Shown one piece after another: positions 1 to 4,808 of a stretch of 8,361 nt of DNA. The stretch's first letter is position 1. The number at the start of each line of letters is the position of its first letter. Below the pieces are notes generated by a model. That model did not search any database, was not told where the DNA came from, and was given only the letters and a program-made list of their open reading frames with translations. The stretch is from JBPOIS01 sp052034295. Lineage in GTDB: Bacteria > Pseudomonadota > Gammaproteobacteria > Pseudomonadales > Moraxellaceae. The stretch lies in contig JBPOIS010000159.1 of the NCBI GenBank assembly GCA_052034295.1, forward strand, positions 1-8,361, given 5' to 3'. The translations under genes were made by a program, and so were the position numbers.

Positions 1-206
1 TGAAGGATCCGCCGTTTTACATCCCGGAATTTGAGCTGAAAATGGCCTGGACGCCGCTGTTGCACCACCATCCGGCGCACCGCTGGCTGCGGCAGTTGAT
101 CATCTTTGTGGCCCGTCAGGTGGTGGCCGAAGAAGAGCAGGCCGAGCGCGAGCGGCTGGCCGAAGAGCTGGCCCTGCGTGAGCGGCTGGGTGGGGAGATG
201 GGCTAA
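1..206 (+). CDS. LysR-type transcriptional regulator, C-terminal fragment (5' end outside window)
   Basis: The open frame enters from the left edge (first full codon at position 3) and ends with TAA at 204-206, giving 67 residues. The segment with PPFYIPEFELKMAW, then HHHPAHRWLRQLI, resembles the end of the LysR effector-binding domain. In that family a proline-flanked strand, a Trp-containing strand, and a D/HPAHRWLR-type helix close the regulator. If so, the whole protein would be a DNA-binding, effector-responsive regulator of about 300 residues, with its helix-turn-helix domain to the left of the window. After the conserved helix there is a strongly charged helical tail (AEEEQAERERLAEELALRERL) longer than in many LysR proteins. 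The target genes are unknown. The adhesin gene downstream runs in the same direction, but nothing in the sequence shows that it is regulated by this protein. The assignment rests on the last 67 residues only. Confidence 0.7.
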   Translation, partial: KDPPFYIPEFELKMAWTPLLHHHPAHRWLRQLIIFVARQVVAEEEQAERERLAEELALRERLGGEMG

Positions 207-217
207 CGGAGGGGCTG

Positions 218-271
218 ATGTGCTGGTTGCAATCCCGGTGTGGAGGATGGATGCTGCCAGAGGGATTCTGA
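218..271 (+). CDS. Possible 17-codon leader ORF upstream of the adhesin
   Basis: An ATG at 218 is preceded by GGAGG at 208-212 with 5-nt spacing, a good Shine-Dalgarno. It reads MCWLQSRCGGWMLPEGF and stops with TGA at 269-271, 15 nt before the adhesin start at 287 and in the same frame. The adhesin has its own Shine-Dalgarno at 275-280. The mini-ORF may be a chance frame or a short translated leader. Nothing else supports it. Confidence 0.18.
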   Translation: MCWLQSRCGGWMLPEGF

Positions 272-286
272 CGCAGGAGAAACAAC

Positions 287-1489
287 ATGGGGCATCCTCA
301 GGTGAAAGATATTGCGATGCTGGTGGGCCTGCTGGCACTGGCCGGGCCCGCACAGGCTGGACTGTCTGTGGGCGGCAGTCCGGTGACCGATACCGCGGGC
401 ATGCCGCTGGCGGGGGCGGTGTCGGTCACCGAGGGGCTGGCTGCCGACACGGTCAGTGCCGGTGAAATTCAGGCCAACGAGCTCCAGGCCAGCTTTGTCA
501 ATGTCAATGCGGTTTTGAATGCCGGCATCCTCGGTGCCTCGTATGGCCAGCTGGATGTGGCTGTGATTGGCCAACTGAATGCCGAAACGGCCATCGCCAC
601 CGACAGCCTGACCCAGCACCTGCAGGTCACCGATGCCCAGGGGGCCGGTGCAAAAACCTCCATTCAGGGCGGTAACCTGTCGGCCTCCGGTGACCTTGTG
701 GCGGGGGGGATGGTGTCAGGGACCACGGTTCGGGCCCAGAGCGTGCAGGCCAGCGCCCTGAATGTCACTGCAGGGCGTGCCGTTGCCACGGTCCAGACTG
801 CTGCGGCCGGGGCGGAGGCCCAGGTGGGCGTGCTGAATGCAGCGGGTCACCTCAATGGCCTGCAGGCCAGTGCTACGGGTCTGTCCCTGCAGGGGGGGAC
901 GGCCTCCACGGCCCTGACGCTGGATGACCGGGGCGCGCAGTTTGCCGACACCCAGGGCAATCCGGTGCGGGTGACAGGTGTCCTCAATGGCAGCAGTGCG
1001 ACCGATGCGGTGAATTTTGGCCAGCTGGCGGCGACCCACACCCGGATGGACAGCACCGATGCGGCGGTGGCCAGTCTGGGCACCCGGGTGGACCAGAATC
1101 AGGCAACCGCACAGGCCCGCATGGACCAGGCCCAGGCCCAGGTGGCCATGCTCAACACCAGTCTGAACCAGTGGTCCAGTAACCTGAGCCTTCAGGATGC
1201 CCGGCTGGGGCAGCGTCTGGATCGTCTAGACCGCCGGGTCAGCGCGGTGGAAAATGCCGCGTACCGGGGCGTGGCCATCGCGCTGGCTGCCCAGCAGCCC
1301 ATTCCCCATCTGGCACCGGGACGGGTCGCGGTGTATGGCGGGCTGGGGCAGTATCAGGGTGCTACGGGCGTTTCACTGGGGCTGGCCACGGTGATGAGCG
1401 ACCAGCGCACCGCCTTTAGTGCGGCACTGGGGATGGCCGGTGGTGATATGGGGGGACGTGTCGGGCTGTCGTATGTGTTTGGTGAGTAG
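287..1489 (+). CDS. YadA-like trimeric autotransporter adhesin, compact form
   Basis: This is a predicted surface protein of 400 residues with trimeric autotransporter (type Vc) organisation. Residues 1-24 form a Sec signal peptide with probable cleavage after AQA24. Residues 25-220 are a low-complexity Ala/Gly/Val/Thr/Asn-rich passenger. Residues 227-248 contain a neck-like motif (VRVTGVLNG then ATDAVNFGQL) matching the YadA neck pattern RI.NV..G....DAVN..QL. Residues about 249-325 are polar, Gln/Asp/Ala-rich and probably a coiled-coil stalk. Residues about 326-400 match the YadA membrane anchor (A.RGVAIALA, then four amphipathic strands). Three such chains would form one 12-stranded outer-membrane pore. 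ATG 287 is preceded by AGGAGA at 275-280 with 6-nt spacing. The chain ends YVFGE, with two residues after the usual terminal aromatic. No extended signal-peptide region is present. The class is well supported; the binding target is unknown. Confidence 0.85.
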   Translation: MGHPQVKDIAMLVGLLALAGPAQAGLSVGGSPVTDTAGMPLAGAVSVTEGLAADTVSAGEIQANELQASFVNVNAVLNAGILGASYGQLDVAVIGQLNAETAIATDSLTQHLQVTDAQGAGAKTSIQGGNLSASGDLVAGGMVSGTTVRAQSVQASALNVTAGRAVATVQTAAAGAEAQVGVLNAAGHLNGLQASATGLSLQGGTASTALTLDDRGAQFADTQGNPVRVTGVLNGSSATDAVNFGQLAATHTRMDSTDAAVASLGTRVDQNQATAQARMDQAQAQVAMLNTSLNQWSSNLSLQDARLGQRLDRLDRRVSAVENAAYRGVAIALAAQQPIPHLAPGRVAVYGGLGQYQGATGVSLGLATVMSDQRTAFSAALGMAGGDMGGRVGLSYVFGE

Positions 1490-1548
1490 GCAGATTATTG
1501 CAGAAAGCCCACTGGGGAGGCTGGTAGCGTTGGGCCAAGCACAAGAGG

Positions 1549-1572
1549 CCAGGGTAAAAGGTTTTTCCCAGG
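1549..1572. repeat. 24-bp interrupted inverted repeat in the spacer before the lipoprotein gene
   Basis: The left arm CCaGGGtAAAA (1549-1559) mirrors the right arm TTTTtCCCaGG (1562-1572) around a central GG. Nine of eleven positions pair, and the two mismatches (A/A and T/T) are symmetric. It lies 60 bp after the adhesin stop and about 94 bp before the lipoprotein start. It could be a regulator-binding dyad, or a weak hairpin that helps end the adhesin transcript. There is no T-run after it, so a standard intrinsic terminator is unlikely. Confidence 0.4.
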
Positions 1573-1602
1573 ATCAACCGCCCTGATACCCATAGTGCAG
1601 TA

Positions 1603-1632
1603 TTGCTCAAGCCATTCAAACAGCTCTATCAT
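1603..1632 (+). promoter_or_regulatory. Candidate sigma-70 promoter for the small lipoprotein gene
   Basis: TTGCTC (1603-1608; three of six to TTGACA) is followed 18 bp later by TATCAT (1627-1632; five of six to TATAAT). Transcription would start near 1639, leaving a leader of roughly 27 nt before ATG 1666. The -35 element is poor, so this is only the best match in an AT-richer spacer. Confidence 0.25.
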
Positions 1633-1665
1633 CGTTGATGAACGGGACTTTTTGGATCTGCGGGT

Positions 1666-2010
1666 ATGGGTGTGGCAGTTAAATCAACTCTGACATTCGG
1701 CTGTTTCTTGGCCTTGAGTGGTTGCATGAACATGAGCACCCAGCCCTCCCAGATTACGGGCTCCTATATTTCTACTCTGCGCTATGAGCCTTTTGACTGT
1801 AACCGATTGGCCCTGGAACGGGATGATCTGGTGGAGCGAGAAAGGAAGTTGGCCATGGCCCAGGAGCAACGGGTGAAATCCAGCCAGATGCAGGCCTTCT
1901 GGATTGGGTATGGGCAGGGGGATGGCATTGAGGCCGCCGAACTGGCCAGCGTTCGCGGGCAACTGGATGCAGTGCGGAAAACCATGGCCCTCAAGTCCTG
2001 TCAGAATTGA
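1666..2010 (+). CDS. Small membrane-anchored lipoprotein of unknown function
   Basis: The 114-residue protein has a lipoprotein signal: a short positive N-terminus, a hydrophobic stretch, then the lipobox LSGC with Cys20 as the lipidated residue. The mature part carries YISTLRYEPFDC, a charged helical segment (about 47-72), a short aromatic segment QAFWIGYG (76-83), then a second helix ending in KSC. The two mature cysteines, Cys45 and Cys112, may form a disulfide. The layout (Y..P..Y.....C..L..E, a central hydrophobic or aromatic break, then a helix ending in C) recalls a widespread family of small uncharacterised gammaproteobacterial lipoproteins, recognised from memory only. In this copy the central segment is too short and glycine-rich to be a convincing membrane helix. 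ATG 1666 has no strong Shine-Dalgarno; GTG 1672 is a possible alternative start. The gene and its upstream spacer are clearly less GC-rich than the rest. Its last 20 bp overlap the 3' end of the convergent rsmD. Confidence 0.75.
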   Translation: MGVAVKSTLTFGCFLALSGCMNMSTQPSQITGSYISTLRYEPFDCNRLALERDDLVERERKLAMAQEQRVKSSQMQAFWIGYGQGDGIEAAELASVRGQLDAVRKTMALKSCQN

Positions 2011-2596
2011 TTGCTGGCAATGCTGACGCTGTCTCCTGCGCCTTGCGCTGCAGCAGCCCCGCAAAAATCTGTCCCACTCTGGTGCTTTTTTGCAGGGTCC
2101 AGTGGGCGGGCAGGCCCAGCGTGTCCAGCGGCCGGTCGGCTTCCACATAAATCCACGCCTGCGCACTCAGCAGGGGATCGACCTGATGGGCCAATTCTGC
2201 CCACAGGTTGAGGGCGTACGGCGGGTCCAGAAATACCCCATCAAACGGCTGTGCCTCGCGCTGTAGCCGGGGCAGGGCCTGCTGCGCGGTCTGGTTCAGG
2301 ACGATGAGGCGTGTTTGCGCGGCCAGCATCTGCGCGTTGTCCTGCAGGCGTCGGGCCTGCGCCCGGTGCGGTTCAATCAGCGTGGCCTGAGTGGCCCCCC
2401 GCGACAGCGCCTCAAACCCCAGCGCCCCACTGCCAGCGCACACATCCAGCACCCGCCGCCCGGCCAGATCCCACATCAGCCAGTTGAACAGCGTTTCACG
2501 CAGCCGGTCCGGGGTTGGGCGCAGGCCCGCCACCGATTCAAAGCGCAGCACGCGCCGTTTCCATTCACCGCCGATCAGGCGCAGCTGGTTGGCCAT
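1991..2596 (-). CDS. rsmD: 16S rRNA (guanine(966)-N2)-methyltransferase
   Basis: RsmD methylates N2 of G966 in helix 31 of 16S rRNA, using S-adenosylmethionine, during assembly of the 30S subunit. This 201-residue protein matches the family's usual length of about 200. Visible hallmarks in order are LRLIGGEWKRR (5-15), the RNA-binding motif RPTPDRLRETLFNWL (26-40), SAM-binding motif I VLDVCAGSGALGFEALSRGA (49-68), the acidic motif II LIEP (73-76), and the catalytic DPPY (124-127), followed by the IYVEA strand (149-153). ATG at 2596 was chosen because GAGGA lies 5 nt upstream (2606-2602) and the protein then begins MANQLRLIGG, as in homologues. An in-frame ATG at 2617 would add seven residues and overlap mrdA. 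The gene follows mrdA after 13 bp, so it is probably translated from the same transcript. Its stop lies inside the convergent lipoprotein gene. Confidence 0.95.
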   Translation of the reverse strand: MANQLRLIGGEWKRRVLRFESVAGLRPTPDRLRETLFNWLMWDLAGRRVLDVCAGSGALGFEALSRGATQATLIEPHRAQARRLQDNAQMLAAQTRLIVLNQTAQQALPRLQREAQPFDGVFLDPPYALNLWAELAHQVDPLLSAQAWIYVEADRPLDTLGLPAHWTLQKSTRVGQIFAGLLQRKAQETASALPAINSDRT

Positions 2597-2601
2597 GGAG
2601 G

Positions 2602-2606
2602 TCCTC
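2602..2606 (-). promoter_or_regulatory. Shine-Dalgarno deciding the rsmD start
   Basis: On the minus strand GAGGA lies 5 nt before ATG 2596. It favours that start over the in-frame ATG at 2617, which overlaps the mrdA stop and has no good ribosome-binding site. The site sits entirely in the 13-bp gap after the mrdA stop. Confidence 0.6.
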
Positions 2607-2609
2607 GGT

Positions 2610-4592
2610 TCATTCATCGGTGCCGCTGGCGGCGGGCGGGGCCGACAGGGGCGGTGCAGACGGCGGGGCAGGCGTCGCCGGGGTGGGTGGGACCGGGTGA
2701 AACAGCGCGTTGCGGGCGCGGGCCATCTCGGCGGCATCGGGGCGGATCGGGTCTTTGTCCTTGCGGTGCACCATGTAGTCAAACAGGGCACGGGCGATCG
2801 GTCCGGCAGTGCTGCTGCCGTGCTTGCCGTTTTCCACCAGTACCGCCACGGCAATGCTGGGACGGTCCGCCGGGGCAAAGCCCATGAACCACGCATGGTC
2901 ATACTGGCGTTCATTCAGCAGCGCTTCATTGTAGCGCTTGCCCTGGGCGATGCTCTTCACCTGTGCGGTGCCGGTCTTGCCGGCAATCTGGTAACCGCGC
3001 AGGCCCCGGTTCAGGCCCTTGGCGGTGCCGTGGGTGACCACGCCGACCATGGACTGGTGCATGCGCTGCCAGTCTTCCGGTTTGCCGTTGTAGGCGATGC
3101 GGCCATCGGGCTGGTTCTGCACCGGGTGGACCACTTGCCCGGTGGTGCGGCGCAGCAGGTGCGGGCGCAGGTGATAGCCCTGATTGGCGGTGATCGCCGT
3201 GGCCAGCGCCACCTGCAGCGGGGTGGCCACAAAATAGCCCTGACCGATGCTGACCGAGATGGTTTCGCCGGGGAGCCAGGGCTTTTTGAAGCGTTTTTCC
3301 TTCCACGCCGGTGACGGGTAGGTCCCGGCTTTTTCGCTGGGCAGGTCGATGCCGGTTTTCTGGCCAAACCCGAACTGGCTCATCCACGCGTGCATGCGCT
3401 CAATGCCCATCCGGTAGCCCAGCACATAAAAATAGGTGTCGCAGGACATGGCGATCGCCTTGTCCATGTCCACCACCCCGTGGCCGCTCTTGGCCCAGTC
3501 GCGGAAGCGGTGGGCGTCATTGGGCAGGTGAAAATAACCGGGGTCATAAATGCGTGAATTCCAGTCCACCAGCCCATAGTGCACCCCGCCCATGCCCTCA
3601 AAGGGCTTGATGGTGGAGCCAGGTGGATACAGCCCCTGCAGGGCGCGGTTGTACAGCGGCTGGTCGGGGTCATCGCGCAGCGCCGCATAGGCGGCACTCT
3701 TGATCCCGGCAATGAACGGGTTGGGGTCAAAACTGGGGTTGCTGACAAAGGCCAGCACTTCGCCGGTGGCCGGGTCCAGCGCCACAATCGCCCCCCGGCG
3801 GCCCGCCAGTTGCTGCTGGGCCACGGTTTGCAGGCCGTAGTCAATGGACAGGTACAGGTCATTGCCGCGCACGGCGGCGGTGCTGCCCAGCTGGCGCAGG
3901 ATCTGGCCATGGGCGTCGGTTTCGACGTACTGATAGCCCGGTTTGCCGTGCAGCAGGTCTTCATAATACTTTTCGATGCCGATCTTGCCGATCAGGTCGG
4001 TGCCTGCGTAGCGGACCTTGTCGATGCTGGCCGCTTCCTTGTCATTGATGCGGCCCACATAGCCGATGACGTGGGCAAACAGCTCGTGATGCGGATAAAA
4101 CCGGGTCATCTTGGTCTGGATCGACACGCCGGGAAATTCGGCACGCCGCTCGCTGAAGCGGGCCACCTGGGCTTCGCTGAGGTCGATTTTCAGGGCCACC
4201 TGATCCAGGGCGGTGGCACGCTTGTAGCGGCTGGTGAACTTTTCCAGATCATCCGGGGTCAGTTCCAGCAGTGCAGTCAGTGCCGGCAGCTGTGCCTGGA
4301 TGCGCGATTTGTCCTCGCTGCTGACCACCGCCGTGAACACCGGGTGATTGTCGGCCAGCAGGATGCCATTGCGGTCATAGATGTAGCCCCGTGTGGGCGG
4401 GATGGCGATCAGCTTGATGCGGTTGTTGTCGGATTCGGTGGAAAAATGACTGTACTGCACCACCTGCAGCCAGGCGTAGCGGGTCACCAGCAGCGCCATG
4501 CCGGTCAGCATCAGGCCAATCGCCACAGCCAGACGGCGGCGGAACAGGGCCTGTTCAGCATGGTTGTTCTTGAGGGGGACGGGGCGTTTCAT
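2610..4592 (-). CDS. mrdA: Penicillin-binding protein 2, elongasome D,D-transpeptidase
   Basis: PBP2 cross-links peptidoglycan during lateral wall growth, working with the glycosyltransferase RodA in the elongasome; it is a beta-lactam target. The 660-residue chain has a cytoplasmic N-terminus, one membrane anchor (about 21-43), and the pedestal domain with RGYIYDRNGILLADN (68-82) and RFYPH (164-168). The transpeptidase domain follows with STIK (326-329, nucleophile Ser326), SCD (383-385) and KTGT (539-542). It is slightly longer than E. coli PBP2 (633) because of a proline-rich periplasmic tail (633-653). The start MKRPVPLKNN was chosen by resemblance to family N-termini. No strong Shine-Dalgarno precedes it. 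The frame stays open upstream to about 5264, but only as antisense of the symporter gene. The neighbour downstream is rsmD, not mrdB/rodA. The assignment is firm. Confidence 0.96.
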   Translation of the reverse strand: MKRPVPLKNNHAEQALFRRRLAVAIGLMLTGMALLVTRYAWLQVVQYSHFSTESDNNRIKLIAIPPTRGYIYDRNGILLADNHPVFTAVVSSEDKSRIQAQLPALTALLELTPDDLEKFTSRYKRATALDQVALKIDLSEAQVARFSERRAEFPGVSIQTKMTRFYPHHELFAHVIGYVGRINDKEAASIDKVRYAGTDLIGKIGIEKYYEDLLHGKPGYQYVETDAHGQILRQLGSTAAVRGNDLYLSIDYGLQTVAQQQLAGRRGAIVALDPATGEVLAFVSNPSFDPNPFIAGIKSAAYAALRDDPDQPLYNRALQGLYPPGSTIKPFEGMGGVHYGLVDWNSRIYDPGYFHLPNDAHRFRDWAKSGHGVVDMDKAIAMSCDTYFYVLGYRMGIERMHAWMSQFGFGQKTGIDLPSEKAGTYPSPAWKEKRFKKPWLPGETISVSIGQGYFVATPLQVALATAITANQGYHLRPHLLRRTTGQVVHPVQNQPDGRIAYNGKPEDWQRMHQSMVGVVTHGTAKGLNRGLRGYQIAGKTGTAQVKSIAQGKRYNEALLNERQYDHAWFMGFAPADRPSIAVAVLVENGKHGSSTAGPIARALFDYMVHRKDKDPIRPDAAEMARARNALFHPVPPTPATPAPPSAPPLSAPPAASGTDE

Positions 4593-4617
4593 GGCGGTAC
4601 GGTGCAGGAAGGCCCCC

Positions 4618-4646
4618 AGTCTAAACGGGTTCGCCAGCCGGCTCAA
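4618..4646 (-). promoter_or_regulatory. Candidate promoter for mrdA-rsmD
   Basis: On the minus strand TTGAGC (4646-4641; four of six to TTGACA) and TAGACT (4623-4618; four of six to TATAAT) are separated by exactly 17 bp. Transcription would start near 4611, about 19 nt before the mrdA ATG. The -35 element lies inside a perfect 7-bp inverted repeat, so a bound protein could block it. Both boxes are only moderate matches. Confidence 0.3.
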
Positions 4647-4655
4647 TGGAGCCGG
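4638..4655. repeat. Perfect 7-bp inverted repeat over the putative mrdA -35 box
   Basis: CCGGCTC (4638-4644) and GAGCCGG (4649-4655) are exact reverse complements separated by AATG. It would form a stable GC-rich stem with a tetraloop, or act as a dyad operator. No T-run follows on either strand, so it is not a standard terminator. It lies 46-63 nt upstream of the mrdA start. Confidence 0.5.
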
Positions 4656-4710
4656 TCCGATGGCCTGGGTGACAGGCGCGGCAGCAAGTGACCAATGGCA
4701 ATCAAAAACA

Positions 4711-4739
4711 ACGACATCAGCCGGTGATTTGATTAAAAT
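4711..4739 (+). promoter_or_regulatory. Candidate sigma-70 promoter for the sodium:solute symporter
   Basis: ACGACA (4711-4716; four of six to TTGACA) and TAAAAT (4734-4739; five of six to TATAAT) are 17 bp apart, in a short AT-rich island within GC-rich sequence. Transcription would begin near 4746. The -10 lies in a dyad GATTT (4726-4730)/AAATC (4736-4740). The stretch TTGAT-TAAA-ATCGT (4729-4742) matches eight of ten fixed positions of an FNR/ANR box, which is suggestive only. Confidence 0.4.
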
Positions 4740-4773
4740 CGTCCGCCGGTCAGGGATGCCCCTCAGGGTCTGG

Positions 4774-4792
4774 CCGCTCAGGCGGTTTTTTT
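4774..4792 (+). terminator. Terminator-like hairpin and T7 run in the symporter leader (possible attenuator)
   Basis: CCGC (4774-4777), loop TCAG, and GCGG (4782-4785) form a short stem followed at once by seven T (4786-4792). An upstream CCGCC (4743-4747) could also pair with GGCGG (4781-4785), and AGGG-ATGC-CCCT (4752-4763) forms a further hairpin between them. No plus-strand gene lies upstream that would need terminating. The element is therefore best explained as part of the symporter's own leader. The T-run touches the Shine-Dalgarno. Confidence 0.35.
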
Positions 4793-4798
4793 GGAGAG
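4793..4798 (+). promoter_or_regulatory. Shine-Dalgarno for the symporter
   Basis: GGAGAG lies 10 nt before ATG 4809. It supports that start over the in-frame TTG at 4791, which would itself overlap this site. The spacing is on the long side, and the site begins directly after the T7 run, so it may be partly hidden by the leader structure. Confidence 0.5.
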
Positions 4799-4808
4799 CG
4801 TTGCAGCG

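Noticed and set aside
231..268. Inverted repeat AATCCC/GGGATT before the adhesin
   Set aside because: Only six base pairs with a 26-nt loop and no T-run; expected by chance.
2010..2021. Palindrome ATTGC-TG-GCAAT as a terminator between lipoprotein gene and rsmD
   Set aside because: The 2-nt loop cannot form a good hairpin, there is no T-run, and it lies within rsmD coding sequence.
2618..2914. N-terminal extension of rsmD to 2914
   Set aside because: It lies within mrdA in another frame, is Arg/Pro-rich and has no RsmD similarity. The Shine-Dalgarno and family start point to 2596.
2391..3314. Plus-strand open frame opposite rsmD and the 3' part of mrdA
   Set aside because: It crosses two well-supported minus-strand genes and has an Arg/Gly/Ala-rich translation typical of antisense frames.
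3579..4691. Plus-strand open frame of 370 codons opposite mrdA
   Set aside because: It is a shadow of mrdA, whose transpeptidase motifs on the other strand are unambiguous.
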